A stretch of DNA of 19,238 bases from Planococcaceae bacterium UBA3370 (lineage in GTDB: Bacteria; Bacillota; Bacilli; Bacillales_A; Planococcaceae): assembly GCA_002360295.1 (NCBI GenBank), contig DEQI01000258.1:1-19238 (forward strand), read 5' to 3'. The translations under genes and the position numbers were made by a program. The notes under the pieces are model-generated. The model did not search any database, was not told where the DNA came from, and worked only from the letters and a program-made list of their open reading frames with translations. This document shows positions 7,258-17,340 of this stretch, in pieces. The stretch's first letter is position 1; each line of letters opens with the position of its first letter.

Positions 7258-8560
7258 ATTCAATCCCCCCTACTCGTTCCGGCATAACACGCGTCCAACC
7301 ATCTTTCGTAATAACAAACCAGCTTGGCTCTAATGCAAACGATTTTTTATTTTGATTTTGCGTTAAATAATAGCCAACTACGATTTCTTTTATATCTTCC
7401 ATTTTATATTCTTTATGATGTTGAATATACTCTATAATTTCGGGGCCAGATAACAATTCTTTTACCGAGTTTTCCCCTACTTCAAGTGAGTAATAGGGGC
7501 GACGATAACGGAAAATACGATTATCTCCCCAAATGGTCGTAATTCGAGTTAAAGTATCATCACTGTAAACAGGGAGTCCTTGGAAAAATAACTGATATTC
7601 GACTACATGTTTTTGATTATTCATAGAAGAATAACGAAAATCTGCTGTGATTCCCCCATGCTCATTTAAAAAGTCAAAGCTATCTCTGAGTAAAAGTGAA
7701 GCTGGAATGTCGGAAATACTTTCTGCTGCAGGATAAACATAGTTTATCATTTTACTTTGTCTATCTACTGTCATAAGCGACATGCCATCTGTATACTTTT
7801 CAGACTGTGTACTTTCAATATTACGCTGCACAATATTAGGGTCAGGAAATAGTACACGTTTAAGTAGATCTAACGAACTTTCTTCAATATAGTAGTTATA
7901 GATAACCGATTCTATAGGCTCACTCATTGTATAGAGCGATAGACTATTTGGTCTCTCAAACTCCTCATATTGAGCAAAGTTTAATGCTGGATCTATAAAT
8001 CCCTTTAATAGTTTTACTTCTTCATCAACTTTTACATATGATCGGTATAGGGTACGATTTTCCGTGCTAATAAATAAAAACTGTAATTGTCTTGTTGTAG
8101 CTAGGCTACTCCAATCAATAATAATACGGTTAAACGTTGTTTCAGGTAAATCTTCACTAAATGGCAAAACGCTAGAAAATAACGGAAGCGGTACTTCAGT
8201 AGGGAAAAACAATGTCATACGTTCTGAAATACGTAGCATTTCATTTATTTTCTCATTTGATACATTGTTATTTATTAAAGTGAAATTCTGTGCCTGCATA
8301 GTTGGCATCATAGCCATCAAACTATCAATAACTGTACCTGATACACTACCAGTAAACTTATCATCCGTTCTAAATAATATACGGTAAGGCTTAATGACTT
8401 GCTCAATTGCCTTTTTACTACCAATGGACACTTGCTGTACGTGTTCATCTTCCACCGTTTTATAATTAGGCTGGTAATTCCAAATCATAAATGTTAATAG
8501 CAAACTAAGTGACACGAGAAGAAATAGAACAATCGATTTTATATGTTCAATATATTTCAT
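7244..8560 (-). CDS. walH: WalH/YycH, membrane regulator of the WalK kinase
   Basis: The partner of WalI in the complex that controls WalK. A single membrane helix at about 8-27 (IKSIVLFLLVSLSLLLTFMI) is followed by a roughly 400-residue extracytoplasmic part of the YycH family. The ATG at 8560 overlaps the walK stop codon as ATGA, a classic coupling junction, and has GGGGGA 6 nt ahead. A TTG at 8566 is in frame but badly placed. The protein is 438 aa, similar to the family length. The order walK-walH-walI-walJ is the same as in Bacillus and Staphylococcus. Confidence 0.94.
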   Translation of the reverse strand: MKYIEHIKSIVLFLLVSLSLLLTFMIWNYQPNYKTVEDEHVQQVSIGSKKAIEQVIKPYRILFRTDDKFTGSVSGTVIDSLMAMMPTMQAQNFTLINNNVSNEKINEMLRISERMTLFFPTEVPLPLFSSVLPFSEDLPETTFNRIIIDWSSLATTRQLQFLFISTENRTLYRSYVKVDEEVKLLKGFIDPALNFAQYEEFERPNSLSLYTMSEPIESVIYNYYIEESSLDLLKRVLFPDPNIVQRNIESTQSEKYTDGMSLMTVDRQSKMINYVYPAAESISDIPASLLLRDSFDFLNEHGGITADFRYSSMNNQKHVVEYQLFFQGLPVYSDDTLTRITTIWGDNRIFRYRRPYYSLEVGENSVKELLSGPEIIEYIQHHKEYKMEDIKEIVVGYYLTQNQNKKSFALEPSWFVITKDGWTRVMPERVGGIEYGLE

Positions 8561-10392
8561 TCCCAATCCCCCGATTCATCTAATTCGTAAGGTAATGTGA
8601 AGAAAATCGTCGTTCCTACACCTTCTTCGCTCTCTGCCCATATTTTCCCGTTATGTGCTTCTATCATTTCACGCGCAATAGCAAGCCCTAAACCAGAGCC
8701 ACCCATTGATCGTGCACGAGCTCTGTCTACTCGATAGAAGCGATCGAAAATACGACCGACATTTTCTTTCGGAATCCCCATTCCATCATCTGAAATCATT
8801 ACTTTTAACATCGTACCATGTACGGTAAACCCAAAACGGATATTTCCCCCATCTGGTGAATACTTCAATGCATTGGAAATAATATTATCAATTACTTGTG
8901 TTAATTTGTCTGTATCAATATCAACGAAATAACTTGTTTCTGGTAATAGGCGCACAAATTGAACATTTTGAGATTTAGACATTTCGAAACGATCGATAAT
9001 CCGATTGAAAAATTTATTAAACTCAACAAAGTCTTTATTTAACTCATAATCATGACTATCCATTTTTGATAGTTGGAGTAAATCATTAACAAGACGAATC
9101 ATGCGCTCTGTTTCTGTTTGTGTAACATTTAAAAAACTCGGTGCAATGTTTACATCTCGCCATGCACCATCAGCTAATGCTTCCAAATAGCTACGCATCG
9201 TTGTTAATGGCGTACGAAGCTCATGTGATACATTGGCTACAAATTCACGGCGCTCCATATCGATTTTTTCCTGTTCCGTAATATCGTGTAAAACCGTTAT
9301 CAATCCGTTAACAAACCCTGTTTCTTTTTGAATGACTGAAAAATTAGCACGTAGTATATACGGCGCGTTATACGTACTAAAATTTAAATTCACAGGTTCT
9401 TTCATATGAATTAAATCTTCAAAGCTATATTCCTGATCAAGTCCTAATACAGAGGCAATCGGTCGATTCATCATTGTTTCACGTGAAACATGTAATAGAC
9501 TAAGAGCAGGCTCATTAATTAAAATAATTTTCCCTTTGCGATCTGTTGCAATAACTCCATCCGTCATGTTACTCAATACTGTTGCAAGCTTGCGGCGCTC
9601 AGCTTCTGTCGTAGATGTAGCCTCTTGTAATCGATTCGTTAAGTGGTTAAAGGCAATAGCGAGTTGTCCAATTTCATCGGTACCATATACACGTACTTTT
9701 CTTGAGAAATTCCCTTTTGACATGGCTTGTGCCTGTTTTCTCATATCAGATATAGGCCGTGTAATGGTGCGTGCTACTAATATTCCTAAAATCACTGTAA
9801 TGATAAGGGAAATAGCTGTACCTACAGCAAATATACGATTAATTTCGCCCATTTGCTCATATACTTTTTCAATATTTGCCTCGATATAAATGACACCAAT
9901 TACTTCACTATTTGGTCCAACCGTATCTAATATAGGTTTGGCTAAACTCCAAACGCGTTTATTGGTACCCTTTTCAAAAAAGATTTTATCTAAATAGGTT
10001 TCCGCAGCTAGTGATTTACGGATTAAATCTTCTGTTGAACGTTGCCCAACAATGGACTGATTATCGCTTTCGGAAGTAGCAATGACACGGTTTTGATTGT
10101 CAATAACGCGTATTTCATTAATATCCGCGGTAGAAAACTCACGTAATATAACATTTAAACTATCTTCTCGTGTTGGTGTAGTATCGTTTCGCTCTTTTAG
10201 AAGTTCTTCACGAATACTGTATTGTACAAGATCTATTCTTTGAATAATAGAATCTTGGAAATTCTCCTTTAAATTTTCCTCTAACTCTTTAGAGAAATAC
10301 AGTCCAATTATTTGTAAAGCGATAATAATTAGCAAAATATAAATTAATACGAGCTTAACATGGATTGATTTAAAAAAGCTTACTTTTTGCAT
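8557..10392 (-). CDS. walK: WalK, essential sensor histidine kinase of cell-wall homeostasis
   Basis: The membrane kinase that phosphorylates WalR, adjusting peptidoglycan hydrolase genes to wall synthesis. Domains in order are TM1 (about 13-33), an extracytoplasmic Cache/PAS-like domain (34-187), TM2 (188-207), HAMP (208-260), cytoplasmic PAS (about 267-370), the dimerisation/phosphoacceptor domain with H390 in VSHELRTPL, and the ATPase domain (about 490-603) with N507 (IISNALKYS), DDGMGIP at 535-541 and GGSGLGLAI at 564-572. The length of 611 aa is typical. The ATG at 10392 follows GGAGTAAAAAA and lies 4 bp after the walR stop. The gene is intact and unremarkable. Confidence 0.97.
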   Translation of the reverse strand: MQKVSFFKSIHVKLVLIYILLIIIALQIIGLYFSKELEENLKENFQDSIIQRIDLVQYSIREELLKERNDTTPTREDSLNVILREFSTADINEIRVIDNQNRVIATSESDNQSIVGQRSTEDLIRKSLAAETYLDKIFFEKGTNKRVWSLAKPILDTVGPNSEVIGVIYIEANIEKVYEQMGEINRIFAVGTAISLIITVILGILVARTITRPISDMRKQAQAMSKGNFSRKVRVYGTDEIGQLAIAFNHLTNRLQEATSTTEAERRKLATVLSNMTDGVIATDRKGKIILINEPALSLLHVSRETMMNRPIASVLGLDQEYSFEDLIHMKEPVNLNFSTYNAPYILRANFSVIQKETGFVNGLITVLHDITEQEKIDMERREFVANVSHELRTPLTTMRSYLEALADGAWRDVNIAPSFLNVTQTETERMIRLVNDLLQLSKMDSHDYELNKDFVEFNKFFNRIIDRFEMSKSQNVQFVRLLPETSYFVDIDTDKLTQVIDNIISNALKYSPDGGNIRFGFTVHGTMLKVMISDDGMGIPKENVGRIFDRFYRVDRARARSMGGSGLGLAIAREMIEAHNGKIWAESEEGVGTTIFFTLPYELDESGDWE

Positions 10393-10396
10393 TTTT

Positions 10397-11107
10397 TTAC
10401 TCCTGCTCAGGATTTCGCAAATAATAACCTACCCCGCGTCGTGTCACAATCCATGTAGGATGGCTTGGATTGTCTTCAATCTTTTCTCTTAGACGACGAA
10501 TCGTCACATCGACTGTACGGACATCACCAAAATAATCATAGCCCCATACTGTTTGTAATAAGTGTTCCCTAGTCATTACTTGCCCAATATGTTTTGCTAA
10601 ATAATGTAATAATTCGAATTCACGGTGTGTTAATTCAATAGCTTCATCCCGTTTTAAAACTAAATAAGCATCTGGTTGAATCGTCAAAGAACCAACGACG
10701 ATATCATTCGTTTCTGTAGTTGTTTCCTCCACTTGTGTAGAAACATTTAGACGACGCATATTCGCTTTGACACGAGCGATTAATTCACGTGTACTAAACG
10801 GCTTTGTGACATAATCATCAGCACCCATTTCAAGACCTAGTACTTTATCAATTTCAGAGCCTTTAGCCGTTAACATAATAATAGGGAAATCATACTTTTT
10901 ACGAATCTCACGGCATACTTCCATCCCATCGCGTTTTGGAAGCATAATATCTAATAACATTAAATCGGGTAACTCTTCCTCTACTTTTTGTAAGGCTTCT
11001 TCGCCATCATAAGCACAAATAACATGGTACCCTTCTTTAATTAAATTAAATTGCAAAATATCAGCGATTGGTTTTTCATCATCCACAACTAAAATAGTTT
11101 TACTCAT
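10397..11107 (-). CDS. walR: WalR, OmpR-family response regulator
   Basis: The DNA-binding regulator that, when phosphorylated by WalK, controls autolysin and cell-wall genes. Receiver domain 1-120: acidic pocket D9-D10, phosphoacceptor D53 (LLDIMLP), T80 and K102. T101 is the residue reported as a PrkC target in B. subtilis WalR. The winged-helix DNA-binding domain at about 130-232 ends with [18 protein letters not shown] and TRRGVGYYL. It is 236 aa, starting at the ATG at 11107 with AAAGGATG upstream. It is the first gene of the operon, preceded by 607 bp without genes. Confidence 0.97.
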   Translation of the reverse strand: MSKTILVVDDEKPIADILQFNLIKEGYHVICAYDGEEALQKVEEELPDLMLLDIMLPKRDGMEVCREIRKKYDFPIIMLTAKGSEIDKVLGLEMGADDYVTKPFSTRELIARVKANMRRLNVSTQVEETTTETNDIVVGSLTIQPDAYLVLKRDEAIELTHREFELLHYLAKHIGQVMTREHLLQTVWGYDYFGDVRTVDVTIRRLREKIEDNPSHPTWIVTRRGVGYYLRNPEQE

Positions 11108-11582
11108 ATTCTCATCCTTTCAATTTTTTATTTTTATATTCATATATTTAACTTAAAATTTCAGCTTACTTTTACTCTATCATGCTTTACAATTTGGTGC
11201 ATTAATGAGCTATATCCATATGTTATTGCTCAGGAAATAATTATACGAGCAAAGTATCACTATTACTACCATCATATCAAAACAACTAATAGACAGTTAC
11301 CTCACTATAGTTACTATGCATATATATTATATCAATAATAAATGTAAAATTCGTTGGCATAGATAGCTTCTAAAGGATTTACCCCTAAAAAACTTAATTC
11401 TGTAGTGAAAAGTATAGCCGTAATTAACACTCTCTACCTTTCACCTTATATAGAATTATTCGTATCTTTTTTGAAATGAACTCATCTATATTAAATTATT
11501 ATACTTTATTATGACATAAAGCGGTGGGTCACTGTAGTAATATTAGGTTTCTTCATTTATATTAATCGGTAGTATTATTTAT
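11108..11582 (-). other. Upstream region of walR without genes
   Basis: AT-rich DNA between the terminator behind the M23 peptidase gene and walR. It should hold the walRK promoter, but I see no clean sigma-A hexamer pair; CTGAAA about 18 bp before AATATA near 11128-11160 is a weak candidate. No tRNA, riboswitch or credible ORF was seen. In Bacillus and Staphylococcus the region before walR carries purA and often tRNA genes, and neither is here. Confidence 0.4.
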
Positions 11583-11621
11583 ATAAAAAAGCGGGCAAGA
11601 AAGTCAATGACTCTCTAGCCC
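11583..11621 (-). terminator. Intrinsic terminator downstream of the M23 peptidase gene
   Basis: The arms 11593-11606 (GGGCAAGAAAGTCA) and 11608-11621 (TGACTCTCTAGCCC) form an imperfect hairpin with strong GGGC/GCCC ends. On the minus strand it is followed by GCTTTTTTATA. It lies about 95 bp past the stop codon and separates this gene from walR. Confidence 0.7.
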
Positions 11622-11672
11622 CCCTTCCTGGCAACATTCAAGAACTGCTGCTCCAGTAATTGCATATAAGTA

Positions 11673-11706
11673 AAGGAGCCAGCTCAAATATCTTAGCAGG
11701 CTCCTT
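11673..11706 (-). terminator. Second hairpin directly behind the M23 peptidase stop codon
   Basis: AAGGAGCC (11673-11680) pairs with GGCTCCTT (11699-11706), with three further pairs possible after one mismatch. It begins 8 bp after the stop. The following T-tract is weak (TTTACTTATA in minus sense), so it may act as a first, leaky stop before the stronger hairpin, or protect the mRNA end. Confidence 0.5.
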
Positions 11707-11714
11707 GAAAATAC

Positions 11715-13190
11715 TTATTGTAAATAAGATAGTGGATTCACTACTGCACCATCTTTGTGAATTTCAAAATGTAAATGAGTCCCTGTTGAATTACCCGTAG
11801 ATCCCATCACACCAATGGCTGCTCCTTGTTCTACAACCTGTCCTACAGAAACGTCAATTTGCGATAAATGAGCATAAACCGTTTCATAACCATTGTTATG
11901 ATTTATCACAATTTTGTTACCATAAGTGCCGTCCCAACCTGTAAATGTTACAACACCATTATCAGACGCTTTAATTGTATAATTTGATGGTCTAGCAATG
12001 TCAAGACCACGGTGGAATGCTCCCCAACGTTCGCCAACATGGCTAGAAATATACCCTCCATTTGTTGGCCAAGCAAAACTGCCTGTCCCACGTGATGGAA
12101 TCTCCTTCGTCCCAACAACTACAACTCGGTTTTCCGGCTCTTGTATGATTTCCTCATCTGTTACGACACGTTCTACACGCTCTCCATTTTCCAAAGTAAC
12201 GAGATAAGATACATTCTTTTTACCTACAGCACCTTCAGAAATAACCTTTTTCTCACCTTTTGGCAAACTTGGATCCTCTTTAACAATGTGCGCATAGTCA
12301 ATTGTTTCAACTTTTAATTTTTCCTCTACAACTTTTACCGTTAATAGTGGTTTATTTACCGTAACGTTTAATTCTTGTCCAATCTGTAAAAGCGATGATT
12401 CATTCATACCTGGATTTAACTCTATTAATTGAGCTAAAGATAAATCATGTTTCTTGGCGATAGAACCTAACACATCCCCTTGTTGAACAGCATATGTTTC
12501 TTTCTCAAGGGTACCTGTTTGCAATAAAGCGACTGCATCTTCAGCTGATAATACATCTGTTGGATTTGCTTTTGTCTCTTCCCCATCCACTTGCTCTAAT
12601 AGTGAAACTTCTAAAACGCGCGTCTCATTTTTCTGCAATGGCGTTACAGATCGAGTTTTTTGATTATTATCTAAAGCATCTAGCTCTTCTTGAGTTACGT
12701 ATTCAAGCTTGAGTAAATCCAGTGCTTTTTCATACTCAGCTTCGTCTTTTACATAGGCAACTGTTTTTCCTTCTACTTGTACAGCATACGCTTCTGCTTC
12801 AGCTACTATAGCTTGTTTTAACTTACCTAATATTTCAGCATCATTTGTATTCGCATGGAATACTTGCTCTGAAACAATTTCAATATTTGAACTAGCATCG
12901 ATTGTTAAATCTTCATACTCTAATTTAGCTTGTCGCTCTTTATCGGCAATTACCGTTTCCACTCCTTCTAAGTTCGAAACCGCGCCGATATAACTATTAT
13001 TTGCATATATATGATAAATTTTGCTAAATGAGCTTTTGCCTGCTACTTCATCTGAAAAGCCTACATTTAACATTAAACAAGATAATATAAATAAAGCGAT
13101 TGCGGTCTTTTTCATCATACTTAATTGGTGTTTTCCAAAATGAGCATCATGTATATTAGAGTCTTTTTTTATGTTCCAATTTGAACTCAT
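11715..13190 (-). CDS. Exported LysM-G5-M23 peptidoglycan endopeptidase
   Basis: A probable cell-wall hydrolase that cuts peptide cross-links. The N-terminus has about 25 polar residues, then MMKK and a hydrophobic stretch (30-44) that serves as a signal or anchor. An unassigned alpha/beta part with repeated AEAYAV / YVTQEELDAL-type segments covers 55-225, a LysM domain that binds glycan about 231-278, a G5 domain about 284-362, and the M23 metallopeptidase domain 375-491. Zinc and catalytic residues are present: H393 and D397 (HRGLDIA), H441 (AHLS), and H472 and H474 (THLHFE). I keep the ATG at 13190 because GGAAGGGG lies 7 nt upstream; the alternative MMKK start has no good ribosome site. 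Lying between dnaC and walR, it is a plausible WalR-related wall gene, though I saw no WalR box. Confidence 0.9.
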   Translation of the reverse strand: MSSNWNIKKDSNIHDAHFGKHQLSMMKKTAIALFILSCLMLNVGFSDEVAGKSSFSKIYHIYANNSYIGAVSNLEGVETVIADKERQAKLEYEDLTIDASSNIEIVSEQVFHANTNDAEILGKLKQAIVAEAEAYAVQVEGKTVAYVKDEAEYEKALDLLKLEYVTQEELDALDNNQKTRSVTPLQKNETRVLEVSLLEQVDGEETKANPTDVLSAEDAVALLQTGTLEKETYAVQQGDVLGSIAKKHDLSLAQLIELNPGMNESSLLQIGQELNVTVNKPLLTVKVVEEKLKVETIDYAHIVKEDPSLPKGEKKVISEGAVGKKNVSYLVTLENGERVERVVTDEEIIQEPENRVVVVGTKEIPSRGTGSFAWPTNGGYISSHVGERWGAFHRGLDIARPSNYTIKASDNGVVTFTGWDGTYGNKIVINHNNGYETVYAHLSQIDVSVGQVVEQGAAIGVMGSTGNSTGTHLHFEIHKDGAVVNPLSYLQ

Positions 13191-13486
13191 GATAAAGCCC
13201 CTTCCAAAACCTTGACTAAAAATACAAAATTTTTACTTGTGCGCAAAATCACACTCCTATAATGTAACATATTACTTATTCCCGTTGAACATATAATCCC
13301 TTTTGTAATGAAAATGTATTATTAGCGAACTTTTTGTCATAAACGTATAAGCATTTCAACTTGTACTATGAGAAATAGTAGAATATTTTCTTAAATTTAT
13401 ATTCAAATACTAAGACTTTTATACATTTATTATCACTCTTTAAACCTATACAAAGAGATTATATTTATAACAATAGTAATGTTGTC
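13191..13486 (-). other. Gene-free region between dnaC and the M23 peptidase gene
   Basis: Together with the adjacent dnaC terminator this is 349 bp. It should carry the promoter of the peptidase gene; TTCAAC-17-TACATT on the minus strand (about 13263-13291) is a weak match. There is no trace of purA or a tRNA gene, which occupy this place in Bacillus. Confidence 0.4.
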
Positions 13487-13530
13487 AAAAAAAATAGTAG
13501 TAAAAACCAATATTTTGGTTTTTACTACTA
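13487..13530 (-). terminator. Strong intrinsic terminator of the yybS-gdpP-rplI-dnaC operon
   Basis: A perfect 16-bp stem (13495-13510 with 13515-13530) closes a 4-base loop and is followed on the minus strand by eight T's (13494-13487). It starts 10 bp after the dnaC stop codon. Confidence 0.9.
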
Positions 13531-13539
13531 GAACAAAAG

Positions 13540-14898
13540 CTAATATTCAGGTGGTGGCTGATGTTGCGACCAATCGACATTAATGAATTTATTAAATTCC
13601 TTTTTAAAAGCAAGCGTTACTGTACCTGTTGGACCGTTACGTTGCTTTGCTATGATGATCTCAATCATATTTTTATTCTCAGATTCTTTGTCATAATAGT
13701 CATCACGATATAAGAAAGCGACAATATCAGCATCTTGCTCAATCGAACCCGATTCACGCAAGTCACTCATCATTGGACGTTTATCTTGACGTTGCTCTAC
13801 GCCACGCGAAAGCTGCGATAATGCAATAACAGGCACTTTCAACTCTCGCGCCAATCCTTTTAATGAACGTGAAATTTCCGATACTTCCTGTTGACGGTTC
13901 TCCCCTGGACGACCACTACCTTGAATCAACTGTAAGTAGTCTATAATAATCATTCCAAGTCCGTGTTCCTGCGCTAAACGTCGACATTTTGCTCGTAGTT
14001 CATTTACGCGAACCCCTGCAGAATCATCAATATAAATACCTGAATTTGATAAGCTACCCATTGCCATCGTTAGTTTGCCCCAGTCCTCTGTCGTTAAGGC
14101 ACCTGTACGCAATGCTTGTGCATCAATATTCCCTTCCGCACAAAGCATACGCATGACAAGCTGGTCGGCACCCATCTCAAGAGAAAAGATGGCTACGTTT
14201 TCACGTGCTTGCACTGCAGCACTTTGGGCAATATTAAGGGCAAATGCCGTTTTCCCCACAGATGGACGCGCCGCAACAATAATTAAGTCATTACGTTGGA
14301 AACCCGCAGTAATATGGTCTAAATCCCGAAATCCAGTCGGAATCCCCGTGACATCGCCTTGTCTTGATTGCAATTTTTCAATGTTATCAAACGTCTCGAC
14401 GAGGACATCTTTTACGTGCTTGAAGTCGCCTCCATTTTTACGATTGGCGACTTCCATCATTTTTTTCTCTGCTTCGGATAGTAAAGCTTCTACTTCATCC
14501 TCACGTGTATAGCTATCCTGTACAATTTTTGTTGCAACATTTATTAAACGACGTAGTAATGCTTTTTCTTCTACGATTTTAGCATAATGTGCAATATTAG
14601 CTGCTGTTGGTACTGCGTTTGCAAGCTCTGAAATATAGGATAGCCCACCTACATCCTCAAGCTCTTTTTTTGCCGAAAGCTCTTCTGTCACTGTGACAAC
14701 ATCTATCGCTTTTCCTTGATCGCTTAATACTTGCATCGTTTGGAAAATTGTTTGATGGGCACGACGGTAAAAATCTTCAGGTATTAATATTTCAGAAGCC
14801 GTTATGAGTGCCTGTGGTTCAAGAAATATAGCACCTAAAACCGATTGCTCAGCTTCATTATTATGTGGAGGAACGCGGTCCATCATGGATTCGTTCAT
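13540..14898 (-). CDS. dnaC: Replicative DNA helicase DnaC (DnaB family)
   Basis: The hexameric helicase that unwinds DNA ahead of the replication fork and works with the primase. The N-terminal domain (about 1-150) begins with the family motif RVPPHNNEAEQSVLGAIF. The RecA-like motor has a Walker A at 210-218 (ARPSVGKTA), a Walker B in MIIIDYLQLI, and the later conserved SQLSRGVEQR and LRESGSIEQDAD segments. The length of 452 aa is typical. The ATG at 14898 has AAGGAGAG upstream. It is the last gene of the operon, following rplI by 12 bp. In Bacillus this helicase is called DnaC; in most bacteria the same protein is DnaB. Confidence 0.97.
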   Translation of the reverse strand: MNESMMDRVPPHNNEAEQSVLGAIFLEPQALITASEILIPEDFYRRAHQTIFQTMQVLSDQGKAIDVVTVTEELSAKKELEDVGGLSYISELANAVPTAANIAHYAKIVEEKALLRRLINVATKIVQDSYTREDEVEALLSEAEKKMMEVANRKNGGDFKHVKDVLVETFDNIEKLQSRQGDVTGIPTGFRDLDHITAGFQRNDLIIVAARPSVGKTAFALNIAQSAAVQARENVAIFSLEMGADQLVMRMLCAEGNIDAQALRTGALTTEDWGKLTMAMGSLSNSGIYIDDSAGVRVNELRAKCRRLAQEHGLGMIIIDYLQLIQGSGRPGENRQQEVSEISRSLKGLARELKVPVIALSQLSRGVEQRQDKRPMMSDLRESGSIEQDADIVAFLYRDDYYDKESENKNMIEIIIAKQRNGPTGTVTLAFKKEFNKFINVDWSQHQPPPEY

Positions 14899-14910
14899 AC
14901 TATGCTCTCC

Positions 14911-15357
14911 TTATTCAGCTTTAACATGTACTTTTAATGTTGCTTTTACTTCATGATGTAATTTTACTGGAATATTTGTATAGCCTAAAGAGCGAATGCC
15001 TTCGTTGCACTCCATTTTTCTTTTATCCAGCTTAATCCCATGATCTTTTTGTAAAGCGTCTGCTACTTGTTTTGTTGATACAGAGCCAAATAAGCGTCCA
15101 CCTTCACCAGATTTCGCCTTTACTACAACTTCTAGCGCTTCAATTTTTTCTTTTAAATCTTTAGCAGCTTGTAACTCAGCTGCTGCGTTTTTTGCCTCTA
15201 ATTTTTTTTGACCTTCTAATTGGCTGAGCGCTTGGTTATTTGCTTCTACTGCATAGCCATTTTTAATTAAGAAGTTTTGTGCATAACCATCTGCAACATT
15301 TTTAATTTCACCTTTTTTGCCTTTTCCTTTAACATCTTTTAAAAATACAACTTTCAT
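14911..15357 (-). CDS. rplI: 50S ribosomal protein L9
   Basis: Binds 23S rRNA at the base of the L1 stalk and reaches towards a neighbouring ribosome. The N-terminal RNA-binding lobe has the family signature [20 protein letters not shown] (about 11-30). A long central helix rich in Lys, Glu and Ala spans about 40-75, and the C-terminal domain contains [16 protein letters not shown]. The length of 148 aa is exactly usual. The start codon shares one base with the gdpP stop (TAATG), so translation is coupled. Confidence 0.97.
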   Translation of the reverse strand: MKVVFLKDVKGKGKKGEIKNVADGYAQNFLIKNGYAVEANNQALSQLEGQKKLEAKNAAAELQAAKDLKEKIEALEVVVKAKSGEGGRLFGSVSTKQVADALQKDHGIKLDKRKMECNEGIRSLGYTNIPVKLHHEVKATLKVHVKAE

Positions 15358-17327
15358 TATTCATTACTCCCTTCCATTACTTCTGCAATTGCTTGAATTA
15401 AATAGTTTTTCACTTCATCAATAGAATTAGCTTCAATTTGAGCAGCAGCATTTGTTAAATGACCGCCCCCACCAAGCTTCTCCATTACGAGCTGTACATT
15501 CGTTTCGCCTAACGATCTAGCGCTAATCCCTATTAATCCATCTGCTCGATGTGCAATAACAAATGAAGCCGATACATCTTTCATTGTTAGCAAAATGTCT
15601 GCCGTTTGAGCTATTAATACTGAATCGTATACGCGCCCATCTTCACCTTTTGCTATCGCAATACCTGGGAAAGCAAACTTAACCGTTTGGACGATTTTTG
15701 AACGTTCAATATACGTATCTACATCTTCTTTTAGCAAACGTTGCACTAATATTGTATCTGCACCATGTGAGCGTAAATAAGAGGCAGCCTCAAACGTTCG
15801 TGCACCCGTTCGCAATGTAAAGCTTTTTGTATCTACGATAATACCAGATAATAGTGCTGACGCTTCAAGAATTGTTATTTTTTCATTTTTCGGCTGATAC
15901 TCTAATAACTCCGTTACAAGTTCTGCTGTTGATGAAGCATATGGCTCCATATAAACAAGTGTCGGATTGACGATAAATTCTTCGCCTCGACGATGATGGT
16001 CAATGACAACCACTTTTTCAACTTTATTAAATAAACGCTCATCAATCACAAGGCTTGGTTTATGCGTATCTACGATGACAAGTAAAGATTTTGCTGTTAT
16101 TTTTGATAACGCTTCATCAGGCGAGATAAACCGATCATAAAAATCAGATTTTCCTTCTATTTCGTGCATCAGCCTGTGCACACTGCCATTGATTTCATCA
16201 AAATTGACTACAATATAGCCTTCTACTTTATTCATTTGAGCCATTTTCCGTACACCAATAGCAGCACCTATCGCGTCCATATCTGGATTTTTATGTCCCA
16301 TAATAAACACTTGATCGCTTTCTTGAATAAGATCTCGTAGTGCATGAGAAATAACCCGCGCTCTTACACGTGTTCGTTTTTCTACTGGGTTTGTTTTACC
16401 ACCATAAAAACGTAGCTTCCCGTTCGGCTGTTTGATTGCTACTTGGTCGCCACCACGTCCAAGTACTAAATCAAGGCTGGATTGCGCTAATTCACCTAGC
16501 TCAATTAAGGAGGGTGAACCGGCTCCTACTCCAATACTTAATGTTAAAGATAAGTTTTTTTGTAATGTCTTTTCTCGAATAACATCCAGTATGGAAAACT
16601 TTTTCTTCTCTAACTCTGTTAAGATTGATTCATTTAATACAGCTAAAAAACGATCAGAGGAGATACGCTTCACAAAAATACCATAATGAGCAGCCCATTC
16701 ATTGACGATAGAAGTCACCATCGTATTTGTGACACTTCGAGACTGATCATCCATTGCTTGCGTGATTTCATCATAATTGTCTATAAATAATACGGCTAAA
16801 ACGGTTCTATCGGCAAAGTATTGCGTTTCAATTTCAACCTGTTCTGTAACATCGAAAAAGTATAGTAATTTTTCTTCACTTTTATAATAAACACGGTACT
16901 TCCGATCATGTATCGTTACTGTTAATTCTCGCTTTTCTTCAGGTTTCATTAAGCTATATAAGCCTTCTGATATGCTAAACATATCTTCTCCAATAAGAGA
17001 ATCCGTATTTAAAACGCGTAACATAAATGGATTTGCCCACTCAATTTCAAACTTATCATTTATAAGCACAATTCCAATTGGCATTTCTAAAAAAGCTTCT
17101 TCCCCAACTTTTTTCATTCGAAAAGATAATGACTCGATATGCTTTTCTGTATCGTAAAAAATCGTATGTTCAACTTTCCATGCATAAAAAAGACTTATTG
17201 AAACGAGCAACATATAAATAAGGCCAAACCAAATGTTCCAGAAAATAAGGAAGAATGCTGCTCCTATCGCTAGGAAGGATAGAAATAAAAGCGGATATCG
17301 AATTAATCGTTTTCTAAAAACACCCAT
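15357..17327 (-). CDS. gdpP: GdpP, membrane c-di-AMP phosphodiesterase
   Basis: Hydrolyses cyclic di-AMP to pApA and so affects cell-wall stress, osmolyte control and beta-lactam tolerance. Domains in order are two membrane helices (about 10-50), a PAS domain (80-165), a degenerate GGDEF domain (170-300, with SSDRF in place of GGDEF) and the catalytic DHH-DHHA1 part (335-650). Metal and active residues are seen at H345, D349 and D351 (GHKNPDMDA), D420 (VIVDTH), D443-H444-H445, and the late GGGGH motif. I start at the ATG at 17327, which follows GAGGG and gives [12 protein letters not shown] at 656 aa, matching the family. An upstream ATG at 17375 would lie inside yybS. It sits between yybS and rplI as in Bacillus. 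Confidence 0.95.
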   Translation of the reverse strand: MGVFRKRLIRYPLLFLSFLAIGAAFFLIFWNIWFGLIYMLLVSISLFYAWKVEHTIFYDTEKHIESLSFRMKKVGEEAFLEMPIGIVLINDKFEIEWANPFMLRVLNTDSLIGEDMFSISEGLYSLMKPEEKRELTVTIHDRKYRVYYKSEEKLLYFFDVTEQVEIETQYFADRTVLAVLFIDNYDEITQAMDDQSRSVTNTMVTSIVNEWAAHYGIFVKRISSDRFLAVLNESILTELEKKKFSILDVIREKTLQKNLSLTLSIGVGAGSPSLIELGELAQSSLDLVLGRGGDQVAIKQPNGKLRFYGGKTNPVEKRTRVRARVISHALRDLIQESDQVFIMGHKNPDMDAIGAAIGVRKMAQMNKVEGYIVVNFDEINGSVHRLMHEIEGKSDFYDRFISPDEALSKITAKSLLVIVDTHKPSLVIDERLFNKVEKVVVIDHHRRGEEFIVNPTLVYMEPYASSTAELVTELLEYQPKNEKITILEASALLSGIIVDTKSFTLRTGARTFEAASYLRSHGADTILVQRLLKEDVDTYIERSKIVQTVKFAFPGIAIAKGEDGRVYDSVLIAQTADILLTMKDVSASFVIAHRADGLIGISARSLGETNVQLVMEKLGGGGHLTNAAAQIEANSIDEVKNYLIQAIAEVMEGSNE

Positions 17328-17340
17328 TTTTATCAGTCCC

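Noticed and set aside
12494..12712. Plus-strand ORFs opposite the M23, HtrA, WalK, GdpP and helicase genes
   Set aside because: They mirror the codon structure of strong minus-strand genes and show no domain or ribosome site of their own.
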